From assembly GCA_002697255.1 (NCBI GenBank), contig NZUH01000012.1, forward strand, positions 15,388-50,522: a DNA stretch of 35,135 bases. Reading direction: 5' to 3'. The stretch comes from Flavobacteriaceae bacterium (GTDB lineage: Bacteria; Bacteroidota; Bacteroidia; Flavobacteriales; Flavobacteriaceae). Every line of letters starts with the position of its first letter. Position 1 is the stretch's first letter. The notes under the pieces are model-generated. The model was not told the DNA's origin, made no database searches, and was given only the letters and a program-made list of their open reading frames with translations. Positions 1 through 9,764 of this stretch are shown piece after piece. The position numbers were made by a program, and so were the translations under genes.

Positions 1-1521
1 ACGAATATATGGTTTAGATAATATGTTATTTTCAGCATCATTATTATCAACCTCCCCCGTATTTATTTCTGAAAAACCCTCTGTTTTTGAATCAAAATCA
101 TCACCTGACATATTTTCATCGAATAGAGACCATTCAATAGAGTTAAAATCTTCTTCTAGATCATTAATTTTTAAATCCCCATCTTTATAATCGTTAACTT
201 CTATAGGTTCATTTACATCTGTATCTAAAATTTTCGGAATAGATTCTTTACCAAAATCTTCTTCTTTAAAATTAATTGATTTATCTATATCATGTTCATC
301 TTCAAATTCTAAGACATGTACAATTTTTTCATCATTTAAATCGTTTATACCATGATTAATGTCATCATTTTTTTCTTCTGTCTCGTCCAAATCATTCTCT
401 ATTTTTAAACCTTGTAGTGTATTGCTGCTATTATCTGTTTGGTTTAAACTGTCATTAGAATAAGAATTTGAAAATAAATTGTCTTCAGCAAGCTTATGAA
501 TAATTTTTTCTGGTTCTGTATTAGAAATCTCGTTTTGTTGTTCAGGATTAAATCCAGTTGCTATTACTGTTACTGAAATTGAATCTTCAAGCTCTGAATC
601 TTCACCTACCCCCATAATTATATTAGCTCCTCCACCTGCTTGATCTTGAATATATTCATTTATTTCGCCTATCTCGTCAATGGTAATCTCTTGATTTCCT
701 GAAACAATTAATAATAAAACATTTTTTGCTCCAGAAATTTTATTATCATTCAGAAGCGGAGAGTCAAGAGCGTTGGAAATTGCATCATGAGCCCTATTAT
801 TTCCTGAAGATGATCCTGCACCCATAATAGCTGTACCACTATTACTTAAAACAGTTTTCGCATCTTTTAAATCAATATTTTGCGTATAATGATGCGTTAT
901 AACTTCAGCTATACCTTTAGATGCAGTTGATAAAACTTCATCAGCTTTTGAAAAACCTGCCTTAAAGCCTAAATTTCCATAAACTTCTCTCAATTTATTA
1001 TTATTTATTATAATAAGTGAATCTACATGATCCCTTAAATTTTCAATCCCAATTTGAGCCTGTTCATTTCTAATTTTTCCTTCAAAACTAAAAGGAGTAG
1101 TAACTATACCTACGGTTAATATATTCATTTCCCTTGCCATTTTTGCTATTACCGGTGCTGCTCCAGTACCTGTTCCTCCGCCCATGCCAGCAGTAATGAA
1201 TACCATTTTTGTATTTGTACTTAACATGGTCATTATATCTTGAGAACTTTCTAATGCTGCCTTTTCTCCAACTTCAGGATTTGCTCCAGCACCAAGACCC
1301 TCGGTTAAATCTACTCCTAATTGTATTTTATTTGGAACTCCACTATTATTCAGTGCTTGAGCATCGGTATTGCAAATTATAAAATCAACCCCTTTAATTC
1401 CCTGCTTAAACATATGATTTATTGCATTACTTCCACCTCCACCAACTCCAACTACCTTGATTACATTTGATTGATTTTTGGGTAAATCAAAACTTATTCC
1501 AATATCTATATTTTCCTTCAT
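1..1521 (-). CDS. ftsZ: Cell division GTPase FtsZ (partial, C-terminus beyond window)
   Basis: FtsZ is the tubulin-like GTPase that polymerises into the cytoplasmic Z ring. The ATG at 1521 gives [20 protein letters not shown]. It is followed by the glycine-rich nucleotide loop GVGGGGSNA (about residues 25-33) and the tubulin signature GGGTGTG (about residues 111-118). The globular part ends near residue 320 (VIATGF). The next ~185 residues to the window edge are a very acidic Asp/Glu/Asn/Ser-rich linker with no stop codon, so at least 507 codons are present and the conserved C-terminal peptide that binds FtsA lies outside. It starts 24 bp after ftsA and is the last visible gene of the dcw operon. 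Family assignment is certain; only the end is unknown. Confidence 0.97.
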   Translation of the reverse strand, partial: MKENIDIGISFDLPKNQSNVIKVVGVGGGGSNAINHMFKQGIKGVDFIICNTDAQALNNSGVPNKIQLGVDLTEGLGAGANPEVGEKAALESSQDIMTMLSTNTKMVFITAGMGGGTGTGAAPVIAKMAREMNILTVGIVTTPFSFEGKIRNEQAQIGIENLRDHVDSLIIINNNKLREVYGNLGFKAGFSKADEVLSTASKGIAEVITHHYTQNIDLKDAKTVLSNSGTAIMGAGSSSGNNRAHDAISNALDSPLLNDNKISGAKNVLLLIVSGNQEITIDEIGEINEYIQDQAGGGANIIMGVGEDSELEDSISVTVIATGFNPEQQNEISNTEPEKIIHKLAEDNLFSNSYSNDSLNQTDNSSNTLQGLKIENDLDETEEKNDDINHGINDLNDEKIVHVLEFEDEHDIDKSINFKEEDFGKESIPKILDTDVNEPIEVNDYKDGDLKINDLEEDFNSIEWSLFDENMSGDDFDSKTEGFSEINTGEVDNNDAENNILSKPYIR

Positions 1522-1545
1522 ATTATAGTTTGTTTATTTTATTAA

Positions 1546-2877
1546 TTATTCAGCATTATCTAGAAAATCTTTAACCTTTTCTGTAAGCTTATCTAAAAAA
1601 GATTCTCTCTGTATTTTATTTTTAATTTCTTTTGGAGACTCATTATCTTCTAAAACTTCTAAATTATCAGATTCATTATTTTTATCTTCCACTTTTTCTG
1701 TCGAACTAATTTGATCTACTTTATCTAGTCCATCCATTAATAGCCCAACTGCAGTTGCATACAAGGGACTTGTAACTGACTTGTCCGTATCTCCAGCTAA
1801 ATGTTCATTTGGGTAACCCACTCTTGTATCCATCCCGGTAACATATTCTACTAATTGTTTAAGGTGTTTTAATTGACTTCCTCCGCCTGTCAAAACAATA
1901 CCTGCTATTAATTTTTTCTTTTGATCTTCATGACCATAGTTTTTTATCTCCAAGTAAACCTGTTCAATAATCTCAACAGTCCTAGCGTGAATTATTTTTG
2001 ATAAATTTTTTAAAGAAATTTCTTTTGGATCTCTTCCTCTTAAGCCAGGGATAGAAACAATCTCATTTTCTCTGTTTTCTCCAGGCCATGCTGAACCAAA
2101 TTTTACTTTTAGTAGTTCAGCCTGTTTTTCAATTATAGAACACCCTTCTTTTATGTCCTCAGTTATTACATTACCACCAAATGGAATAACAGCAGTATGT
2201 CTAATTATACCGTCTTTAAAAATCGCTAAATCAGTTGTACCGCCACCAATATCTATTAAAGCAACACCAGCTTCTTTTTCTTCATGATTTAAAACGGCAT
2301 TTGATGATGCCAGTGGTTCTAAAGTAATTCCACCAAGATCTAATCCAGCACTCTTTATACATCTGCCAATATTTCTTATAGAGGAAACTTGACCTACTAC
2401 CACATGGAAATTTGCCTCTAATCTTCCACCATACATACCAATTGGCTCCTTAATTTCTGCTTGACCATCAACTTTAAATTCTTGAGGAAGAACATGAATT
2501 ATTTCTTCACCTGGAAGCATTACAAGTTTATGGACCTGATTTACAAGCATCTCTAAATCATTTTGATCAATAACTTGTTCTGAATTATTTCTTGTAATAT
2601 AATCACTGTGCTGTAAGCTTCTTATATGCTGGCCAGCAATTCCAACGGTTACAGCCTCTATTTTACAACCTGAAATATCCTCGGCCTGCTGTACAGCGTG
2701 CTGAATTGATTGAATCGTTTGAGTAATATTATTTACAACGCCTCTGTGAACTCCTAAACTTATGGATTTACCAACACCTAAAATTTTAATTTTATTATAT
2801 TCATTTATTTGACCTATCATGGCAACAATTTTTGTTGTACCTATATCTAAACCAATTGAAATAGTATTTTCTCTCAT
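1546..2877 (-). CDS. ftsA: Cell division protein FtsA
   Basis: FtsA is the actin-like ATPase that tethers FtsZ filaments to the inner membrane and recruits later division proteins. The 443-residue product starts with the phosphate-1 motif LDIGTTK (residues 10-16) and has the phosphate-2 motif IDIGGGTTD (208-216). Between them lies the SHS2-type 1C region typical of FtsA rather than MreB. The C-terminus (about residues 424-443) is an amphipathic helix with alternating Leu/Phe and Lys/Asp/Glu, the expected membrane anchor, preceded by a charged linker of about 40 residues. It sits 5 bp after ftsQ and 24 bp before ftsZ, the standard order. Confidence 0.96.
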   Translation of the reverse strand: MRENTISIGLDIGTTKIVAMIGQINEYNKIKILGVGKSISLGVHRGVVNNITQTIQSIQHAVQQAEDISGCKIEAVTVGIAGQHIRSLQHSDYITRNNSEQVIDQNDLEMLVNQVHKLVMLPGEEIIHVLPQEFKVDGQAEIKEPIGMYGGRLEANFHVVVGQVSSIRNIGRCIKSAGLDLGGITLEPLASSNAVLNHEEKEAGVALIDIGGGTTDLAIFKDGIIRHTAVIPFGGNVITEDIKEGCSIIEKQAELLKVKFGSAWPGENRENEIVSIPGLRGRDPKEISLKNLSKIIHARTVEIIEQVYLEIKNYGHEDQKKKLIAGIVLTGGGSQLKHLKQLVEYVTGMDTRVGYPNEHLAGDTDKSVTSPLYATAVGLLMDGLDKVDQISSTEKVEDKNNESDNLEVLEDNESPKEIKNKIQRESFLDKLTEKVKDFLDNAE

Positions 2878-2882
2878 AAAAT

Positions 2883-3593
2883 TTAATTTTTAATTGCAAC
2901 AATTTGATTTTCAAATTGAAGATTTATTTCTCTATATTTTAATAATTCTTTTTTCTCTTCTAACCTTTTGTAAAATCCTTTAAGGTTTTTAATCTTTTCA
3001 TTTATTCTTATATCTTTTCCAAGAAAAATATTTGTATCAAGTCCTCTAAACTTTACACTCAAATTATCTTGTTTATCAATAATTATCTTCGAAATTCTTT
3101 CATTTAAAAAATTATCATTTTGAGTTATAAATGAAATTTTTGCAAGAAATTTAAGACTTGATTTTTTTTCATATCCTATTATTAATGGTACTTTAACCGA
3201 TTGTAATTTTGACAAATTCATAAAGGTTAAATTTTCACTTAAATAGAACATCGAATCATCAGTAATTATTCTTGCTATAGGTTTATTTTGTTTAATTTCT
3301 ATATTTAAATTTCCCCCCACAGTTTTGGAAATTTGAGACTTTTCTACATAACTAATACTGTCAATGATTTTTTCTAAAGAGAATAAAACCTTAGACCCCT
3401 TAATTTTATTTAAATTAGGATCAATAACTTTTAATATTGAATCGGATGAAATAAAATACTGGGATTTAGGAAGTATTGATATTTTTATATCATCAATATT
3501 TCTGTTATTATTGATTACATTGGACGAGTAGAACAAGCCGATTGAAAATATCAACATAATGATTAATAATATTTTATCCCAATTAAATTTCAT
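2883..3593 (-). CDS. ftsQ: Cell division protein FtsQ
   Basis: FtsQ is a single-pass divisome protein that links cytoplasmic Z-ring proteins to the septal synthase through its periplasmic domains. The 236-residue product has a short cytoplasmic N-terminus, one membrane segment (about residues 8-25), then a POTRA-like region (about 35-105) and a beta domain. Sequence similarity within this family is weak, so the call relies largely on position between murC and ftsA, on topology and on size. The start codon lies 11 bp inside the end of murC, which suggests translational coupling. Nothing else in the dcw layout could fill this slot. Confidence 0.88.
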   Translation of the reverse strand: MKFNWDKILLIIMLIFSIGLFYSSNVINNNRNIDDIKISILPKSQYFISSDSILKVIDPNLNKIKGSKVLFSLEKIIDSISYVEKSQISKTVGGNLNIEIKQNKPIARIITDDSMFYLSENLTFMNLSKLQSVKVPLIIGYEKKSSLKFLAKISFITQNDNFLNERISKIIIDKQDNLSVKFRGLDTNIFLGKDIRINEKIKNLKGFYKRLEEKKELLKYREINLQFENQIVAIKN

Positions 3594-4935
3594 ACTCTAA
3601 TTCATTTTTAATTTTTATTATCTCTTTAGAAATATCACCAGCCCCTAATGTTATATTAACCCTATTTCCGATTCTCTTTAAATTCTTAGATATATCACTT
3701 TTTTTTGATAATATTTTAAACTCCGTATCAATTTTATCTAGTAGTATTTGCGAATTAACCTCTTTGATAGGTTCTTCACGTGCAGGGTAAATATCAAGCA
3801 AAATAACCGAATCAAATTTTGACAATTCATAAGCAAATTCGTTTATTAAATCTCTAGTTCTGCTGTAAAGATGTGGCTGAAAAACAACAGATATTTTTTC
3901 TTCAGGAAAAATATTGCTTAAGGAAATATAAATTTGATTTATCTCCTCAGGATGATGTGCGTAATCGTCAATTAAAATATTTTTTTTAGTATTTAAATGA
4001 AAAGAAAATCTTCTTTTTATACCCTCAAAAGTCTTTAATGCATCAATAATTTCATTTTCAGAAACACCAAGTTCAAGTGCAATCGCAATAGCTGCTGATG
4101 CGTTTATTATATTATGGTTTCCTGTCAAAGATAATTTCACATTAATAACATTATTATTTTTATGTATAAAATTAAATTTACTAGTGTTAGGACCTACCTG
4201 TATATTTTTCACATAAAAATCAGAAGAAATATTTTCTCCATAGGTATAAGAGTCAAAATTTAAATTTTCATGAGTTAGTAAAAAACCATTATCTGAGATG
4301 TTTTTGACAAATTGATTAAACGCACTAATAATATTATCCTCATTCATATATATATCTAAGTGATCAATATCCAAAGAAGTTATACAGGCATAATTTGGGG
4401 ACAACTTTAAGAATGACTTATCATATTCATCAGCTTCAACCAAAATATATTCTTCACCGTTATATATAAAATTAGAATGATAGTTTTCCATAATTCCTCC
4501 AACAAATGCTGTAAATGAAATATTTGCTGTTTTTAATATATGTGCTAAAATTGAGGTTGTTGTAGTTTTACCATGGGTTCCAGCTATAGCAATACATTTA
4601 CTTTTTGCAGAAATTTCTTGAATAATATCAGATCTCTTAAAAATTTCAAAATCTTTATTGATAAAATAGTTTAATAAACTATTCTCGCTTGAAATTGCTG
4701 GGGTATAAATTATCAGAGTACCTTCCTTCTTTAAAAATGAGTATCTATTATGATTATTTTGAAGATTGTAAATTATTTTAGCACCTTTTCTGATAAGTTC
4801 ATCAGTAATTTCAGACTCTTCCCTGTCATATCCATATACTGTCTTATTTTTTTGAATAAAATATTTAGCTAATCCACTCATTCCAATCCCTCCTATTCCG
4901 ATTAATAAAACATTATTTATAAGCTTTAAATTCAT
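3583..4935 (-). CDS. murC: UDP-N-acetylmuramate--L-alanine ligase MurC
   Basis: MurC is the cytoplasmic ATP-dependent ligase that adds L-alanine to UDP-MurNAc, the first amino acid of the stem peptide. The 450-residue product has an N-terminal Rossmann-type UDP-binding motif GIGGIGMSGLA (about residues 13-23) and the Mur ligase P-loop GTHGKTTTT (119-127, Lys123). The GTHGKT form, rather than GTNGKT or GSNGKT, is typical of MurC and Mpl. Later conserved pieces include EADEYDKSF and DDYAHHPEEI, the latter characteristic of MurC. It overlaps murG by 4 bp and ftsQ by 11 bp, so the three are probably co-translated. Confidence 0.96.
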   Translation of the reverse strand: MNLKLINNVLLIGIGGIGMSGLAKYFIQKNKTVYGYDREESEITDELIRKGAKIIYNLQNNHNRYSFLKKEGTLIIYTPAISSENSLLNYFINKDFEIFKRSDIIQEISAKSKCIAIAGTHGKTTTTSILAHILKTANISFTAFVGGIMENYHSNFIYNGEEYILVEADEYDKSFLKLSPNYACITSLDIDHLDIYMNEDNIISAFNQFVKNISDNGFLLTHENLNFDSYTYGENISSDFYVKNIQVGPNTSKFNFIHKNNNVINVKLSLTGNHNIINASAAIAIALELGVSENEIIDALKTFEGIKRRFSFHLNTKKNILIDDYAHHPEEINQIYISLSNIFPEEKISVVFQPHLYSRTRDLINEFAYELSKFDSVILLDIYPAREEPIKEVNSQILLDKIDTEFKILSKKSDISKNLKRIGNRVNITLGAGDISKEIIKIKNELEYEI

Positions 4936-6026
4936 AAAACAATTAATTTTTTAATTTCCTTAACAATGTCCTTTGAAGCATCGACGTAAGCTAATTTTTT
5001 TATATTTTTTGATAATTTGTTTCTAAGTTCAGCAGATGAATTAAGGATACTGATTTGTTTTTTTAATTCAGTTTTCAAATCTTTTTCTTCAATTAAAATT
5101 GCCGCGTCATTTTCTACAACTGATTTTGCATTTTTGAATTGATGATTTTCAGCTACATTCGGTGAGGGAATAAAAATTACAGGTTTACCAACAACCGATA
5201 ATTCAGAAACAGAGCTAGCGCCTGCTCTAGAAATTATAAAGTCAGAGGCAGAAAAAGCTAATTTAATATCTTCTATATAACTATATAATTTTATATTTTT
5301 TGAATCAAAAGCATCTTTATACTTATCAAAATATAACTTTCCACATTGCCATATAACCTGAATATTTAAATACTCTAAATAATCTATAATCAAAAAAATA
5401 TTTTTATTTATTTCCTTTGAACCCAAGCTACCTCCAACAACAAGCAATGTTTTCTTGTTTATATCTAAATTATAGTAATCAATGGCATGGTCAAATGAAT
5501 CTGAACTAAAATAAATATCAGATCTAATTGGGTTTCCAGTAATTACAATTTTTTTCTCGGGAAAAAATTTATCTAAATTTTTATAAGCAACACAAATAGT
5601 ATTTACTTTTTTTGACAAAATTTTATTTGTGATTCCTGGATATGAATTTTGTTCCTGAATTAAAGTAGGTATTCTTAAAATATTGGCAACAAATAAAACA
5701 GGCCCACTAGCATACCCACCAGTACCAACAACTATTTCAGGTCTAAATTTTTTAATTATTACGATGGATTGAAAAACACTAACAAGTAACTTTACAGGAA
5801 CAATAATATTTTTAAAAAAATTAGTTCTGTTAAATCCAGAAATCCATAGTCCCAAAATATTAAAACCATATTTAGGAACAATATTCATTTCCATTTTATT
5901 CCTCGCTCCAACAAATAATATTTCATAATTTTTATCAGTAGAAATTAATTCTTTTGCAATAGAGATTGCAGGATAAATATGTCCTCCTGTACCTCCACCT
6001 GAAAATATTATTTTATTTCTTTTCAT
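4932..6026 (-). CDS. murG: UDP-GlcNAc:lipid I GlcNAc transferase MurG
   Basis: MurG is the peripheral inner-membrane glycosyltransferase (GT28) that converts lipid I to lipid II by transferring GlcNAc. The 364-residue product has the N-terminal signature SGGGTGGHIYPA (residues 9-20) that binds the acceptor diphosphate. The second conserved glycine-rich stretch, VVGGSLGSKEIN, lies near residue 195. The UDP-GlcNAc site motif, SRAGASSVSEL, followed by PSPNVAENHQ, lies near residues 265-295. It is directly adjacent to ftsW (no gap) and overlaps murC by 4 bp. Confidence 0.96.
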   Translation of the reverse strand: MKRNKIIFSGGGTGGHIYPAISIAKELISTDKNYEILFVGARNKMEMNIVPKYGFNILGLWISGFNRTNFFKNIIVPVKLLVSVFQSIVIIKKFRPEIVVGTGGYASGPVLFVANILRIPTLIQEQNSYPGITNKILSKKVNTICVAYKNLDKFFPEKKIVITGNPIRSDIYFSSDSFDHAIDYYNLDINKKTLLVVGGSLGSKEINKNIFLIIDYLEYLNIQVIWQCGKLYFDKYKDAFDSKNIKLYSYIEDIKLAFSASDFIISRAGASSVSELSVVGKPVIFIPSPNVAENHQFKNAKSVVENDAAILIEEKDLKTELKKQISILNSSAELRNKLSKNIKKLAYVDASKDIVKEIKKLIVL

Positions 6027-7220
6027 TTATATTGTTTCCTTTAATATTTCGAGCGGATTATCTTTATCAGAAGTTTCTGAATTTTCTACAGATCCGCATT
6101 TAACGCTTTGTATTATACCAATGGCTACACATGTCATCCATATTGAAGTACCTCCACTGCTAATAAGTGGAAGAGGCTGTCCTGTTATTGGAAATAATTC
6201 TACTGATACACCTATATTAATCAATGCTTGGAATACGATAGGTATACCAAGTCCAATCACCAGTAAAGAGCCAAAAATAGTTTTGGATTTATTAGAAATA
6301 ATTATAATTCTAAATAATAGTAATAGATAAACCAGTAGAATAGATATACCTCCAATTAAACCAAATTCTTCAACTATTATTGCAAAAATAAAGTCTGAGG
6401 AAGATTGAGGAAGGAAATTCTTTTGAACACTTTTTCCAGGCCCTAAGCCTCTTATACCTCCAGTTGCAATGGCAATTTTAGCTTTTTCTATTTGATAATT
6501 ATCTTTGTTTTGATCTTTATTTACAAAATTTTCAATTCTGTTTTTCCATGTATCTACTCTGTTCGGAAAAACCTCAGGATAGGCCTTGGCTGTTAAAATA
6601 AATAATGTTAATATAACTAAGGCTGAGGAAATTAATAAAAACAAATATTTTTTAGGATACCCCCCAATATAGCATAATAAAATAATCATAAAAAATAATA
6701 TAGCAGTTGTTGAAAAATTTGCTGGTAAAATCAATATTAGTATCAACAAAGCAGGTATCCAAAGTGGAATTATTGACTGAGAAAATCTTATTTCTAAATC
6801 CTTAATTTTAGCAAGATATCTAGACACATAAATCATTAAAATGACTCCAGCTAGAGTTGAAGGCTGAAAAGTAAAGCCAACTATAGGGATTTTAATCCAG
6901 CGACTTGTATTTGTTAACGAATTTGATATTTCAGGTTGAAATAGTGTATATATAAGTAATACAATAACTACAGGCAGCATAAGAATAGAAATACCTCTAA
7001 AATATCTGTATGGAATTTTTTGTAAAAAAAACATAAAAGTGAATCCAAGAGATAAATGAATAAGGTGTTTAAAAAGAAAATTTATTGTATTTCCACCACC
7101 TGAAATATATGCCAAATTACTAGCAGCACTATAAACCGGTAAAAAAGAAAATCCAGCAAGCAATAATAATACTGCCCACAAGGTTTTATCACCACGAATA
7201 TTTTCTAAAAATTGATTCAT
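6027..7220 (-). CDS. ftsW: Septal peptidoglycan polymerase FtsW (SEDS family)
   Basis: FtsW is the polytopic SEDS glycosyltransferase that polymerises lipid II at the septum together with its class B PBP, here FtsI. The 397-residue product is dominated by hydrophobic helices and carries the conserved extracellular stretch GLGPGKSVQKNFLP followed by SSSDFIFAIIVEEFG. Asp276 in SSSDF corresponds to the essential aspartate of the family. The C-terminal part has GQPLPLISSGGTS, also diagnostic. RodA is the main alternative, but location between murD and murG in a dcw operon favours FtsW. Start and murD stop share one base (TAATG arrangement). Confidence 0.94.
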   Translation of the reverse strand: MNQFLENIRGDKTLWAVLLLLAGFSFLPVYSAASNLAYISGGGNTINFLFKHLIHLSLGFTFMFFLQKIPYRYFRGISILMLPVVIVLLIYTLFQPEISNSLTNTSRWIKIPIVGFTFQPSTLAGVILMIYVSRYLAKIKDLEIRFSQSIIPLWIPALLILILILPANFSTTAILFFMIILLCYIGGYPKKYLFLLISSALVILTLFILTAKAYPEVFPNRVDTWKNRIENFVNKDQNKDNYQIEKAKIAIATGGIRGLGPGKSVQKNFLPQSSSDFIFAIIVEEFGLIGGISILLVYLLLLFRIIIISNKSKTIFGSLLVIGLGIPIVFQALINIGVSVELFPITGQPLPLISSGGTSIWMTCVAIGIIQSVKCGSVENSETSDKDNPLEILKETI

Positions 7221-8548
7221 TATAATTTTCTAACAGCTGATTTAAATTGTCTTCCCCTATCTTCAAAATCTTCAAATAAATCAAAACTTGCACAGGCTGG
7301 TGACAAAAGAACAGTATCTCCAGCACTTGAGATTTTATAAGCTTCATCAACGGCATCTTTCATTGATTTAGTTTCAATAATTAACTCTACATTATTTTCA
7401 AAATGATGAATGATTTTCATGTTATTTAAACCAAGGCATATGATTGCTTTAACTTTATTTTCAACAAGTTTTATTAATTCAGAATAATCATTTCCCTTAT
7501 CAATTCCTCCTACTATCCATATGGTTGGAGTTTCCATTGACTCCAGCGCATAATAAGCAGCATTAACATTAGTAGCTTTAGAGTCGTTAATATAACTTAC
7601 CTTATTAATAGTTAAAACGTTTTCTAGTCTATGCTCAACACCCTGGAAATGCTCTAAGCTTTTCCTGATTGTTTCTTTTCGAATCTTTAATAAATTAGCA
7701 ACTGTAGCCGCAGCCATAGCATTTTTAATATTGTGATTCCCCTTAATTAAAAAATTGTTTGTAGGCATATTAATTTTATTTTTTTCAATTGTTATGTTTA
7801 TTTTATTATCTAAATAATAAGCTCCTTGGTTAACTATATTATTTGTTGAAAAAGGAATTAATTTAGAATTAATTTTATTTGATTTTATATAGTTGTTAAT
7901 TACTTCACAATCAGAATTGTATATCAAATAGTCATTGAAATCCTGATTTTTTACGATTTTAAATTTTGAATTTATGTAAGCTTTATAATTTTCGTATCTA
8001 TCTAAATGATCTGGTGTAATCCCTGTCAATACAGCTATATGAGGTTTAAAATTTTCAATACCATCTAGCTGGAAACTACTTAATTCTATGACACTGTATT
8101 TATAAAATTTATCACACACCTTAGAAAAACTATTACCAATATTACCAGAAAGAGAACAGCTAATATTAGCATCTGAAATCAACTTATTAATTAAAGTTGA
8201 TGTAGTAGTTTTACCGTTACTTCCTGTAACTCCAATTATAATAGAAGAAGAAAAACTGTAAGCAAATTCTATTTCTGAAATAACTTTAATCCCTATAGAT
8301 TTGAAATAATTAATAATCTTTGAATCTTCTGGAATTCCAGGACTCTTAATAACTAAATCTGTTTTTTTTGCCATTGCAAAATCGTGTGAATTTTCTTCAT
8401 ATTGAATATTTAATTTTTCTAATAATCTCTTAGCTTCATGATTTATTTTTCCATAATCAGAAACAAAAACCTCAAAGAAATTTTTTTTAGCTAGTTCTGC
8501 ACTACCCAAACCACTTTCCCCTGCGCCAAGAATTATTACTTTTTTCAA
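7220..8548 (-). CDS. murD: UDP-MurNAc-L-Ala--D-Glu ligase MurD
   Basis: MurD adds D-glutamate to UDP-MurNAc-L-Ala in the cytoplasm. The 442-residue product begins with a dinucleotide-type motif (GAGESGLG, residues 8-15) for the UDP moiety. It has the ATP P-loop GVTGSNGKTTT (Lys113), the pieces ITPDHLDRY and KGNHNIKNAMAA, and the third-domain signature YINDSKATN that is diagnostic for MurD. It abuts mraY with no gap and shares one base with ftsW. Length and domain order are ordinary for the family. Confidence 0.96.
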   Translation of the reverse strand: MKKVIILGAGESGLGSAELAKKNFFEVFVSDYGKINHEAKRLLEKLNIQYEENSHDFAMAKKTDLVIKSPGIPEDSKIINYFKSIGIKVISEIEFAYSFSSSIIIGVTGSNGKTTTSTLINKLISDANISCSLSGNIGNSFSKVCDKFYKYSVIELSSFQLDGIENFKPHIAVLTGITPDHLDRYENYKAYINSKFKIVKNQDFNDYLIYNSDCEVINNYIKSNKINSKLIPFSTNNIVNQGAYYLDNKINITIEKNKINMPTNNFLIKGNHNIKNAMAAATVANLLKIRKETIRKSLEHFQGVEHRLENVLTINKVSYINDSKATNVNAAYYALESMETPTIWIVGGIDKGNDYSELIKLVENKVKAIICLGLNNMKIIHHFENNVELIIETKSMKDAVDEAYKISSAGDTVLLSPACASFDLFEDFEDRGRQFKSAVRKL

Positions 8549-9760
8549 TTATCTTATTTTAAGAGTTATTATTGACAGAATAGCTAGTATTATCCCAACT
8601 ATCCAAAATCTTGTTACTATTTTACTCTCGTGATATCCTTTTTTCTGAAAATGATGATGTAAAGGTGACATAAGAAAAACTCTACGACCTTTTCCGAATT
8701 TTTTTCTGGTATACTTGAAATAAAAAACCTGTATCATTACAGATAAATTTTCTATCAAAAAAATTCCACATATTAACGGGATTAACCACTCTTTTCTGAC
8801 AGCAATAGAAATTACTGCAATTATCCCCCCTATTGTTAAGCTTCCAGTATCACCCATGAAAACTTGAGCCGGATATGTATTATACCATAGAAATCCTACT
8901 AATGCACCTGCAAAGGCAGCGATAAATATTGTTATTTCACCTATTCTAGGTATATACATAATATTTAAATATTCAGAAAAAATTATATTACCTGAAACCC
9001 ATGAAAATACCCCTAATGTTAGGACAATTATGGCTGATGAACCTGCAGCTAATCCATCTAATCCATCTGTAAGATTGGCTCCATTAGACACGGCGGAAAT
9101 TATTAGTACAACAAAAAATATAAAAACAATCCAGGTATATGGTTCCAAATTTGGACTTATCCAAGTTATTAAATCTGAGTAATCAAACACATTATCTTTT
9201 ACAAATGGAATTGTTGTCTCTGTAGATTTATATTCCTCAAATACATTTATTGGGTTTATGTTCGTTTTAGGTCCATTTTGATCCTTAACGGTTACCTCTG
9301 GATGAAAGAATAGGGTAGCTCCAACAAATAATCCTAAACCTAATTGACCAATAATTTTATATTTCCCTCTTAATCCCTTTTTATTATTTTTGAATAATTT
9401 TATATAATCATCAATAAAACCAATTATTCCCATCCATAATAAAGTTATTATCAATAATATTATATATATATTGTTAAGTTTAGCAAATAACAAAACTGGA
9501 ACAATTGTAGCTAATAAAATAATCAGGCCACCCATTGTGGGTGTTCCTTGTTTTTCATTCTGACCCTCTAGACCTAAATCTCTAATGGACTCACCGATTT
9601 GTTTTTTACTTAAAAAATCGATTATTTTTTTTCCGAAAATAGTTGAGATTAATAAAGATAAAATTACCGCTGCAGCTGCCCTAAATGAAATATAAGTGAA
9701 TAAAGATGCACCAGGAATTTGATATTGATTTTCTAAATATTCAAAAAGATAATATAGCAT
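8549..9760 (-). CDS. mraY: Phospho-MurNAc-pentapeptide transferase MraY
   Basis: MraY is the multi-span inner-membrane enzyme that transfers phospho-MurNAc-pentapeptide to undecaprenyl phosphate, giving lipid I. The 403-residue product has the TPTMGG motif (73-78), the catalytic aspartate pair FIDDYIK (Asp117-Asp118), [10 protein letters not shown] (Asp232, Asp235) and the histidine box HHHFQKKG (His368-370). About ten hydrophobic segments are visible. A loop of roughly 55 residues after about residue 150, rich in Asn/Thr/Pro, makes it longer than E. coli MraY; such an insert is usual in Bacteroidota. It lies 4 bp after murE. Confidence 0.96.
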   Translation of the reverse strand: MLYYLFEYLENQYQIPGASLFTYISFRAAAAVILSLLISTIFGKKIIDFLSKKQIGESIRDLGLEGQNEKQGTPTMGGLIILLATIVPVLLFAKLNNIYIILLIITLLWMGIIGFIDDYIKLFKNNKKGLRGKYKIIGQLGLGLFVGATLFFHPEVTVKDQNGPKTNINPINVFEEYKSTETTIPFVKDNVFDYSDLITWISPNLEPYTWIVFIFFVVLIISAVSNGANLTDGLDGLAAGSSAIIVLTLGVFSWVSGNIIFSEYLNIMYIPRIGEITIFIAAFAGALVGFLWYNTYPAQVFMGDTGSLTIGGIIAVISIAVRKEWLIPLICGIFLIENLSVMIQVFYFKYTRKKFGKGRRVFLMSPLHHHFQKKGYHESKIVTRFWIVGIILAILSIITLKIR

Positions 9761-9764
9761 ATTT

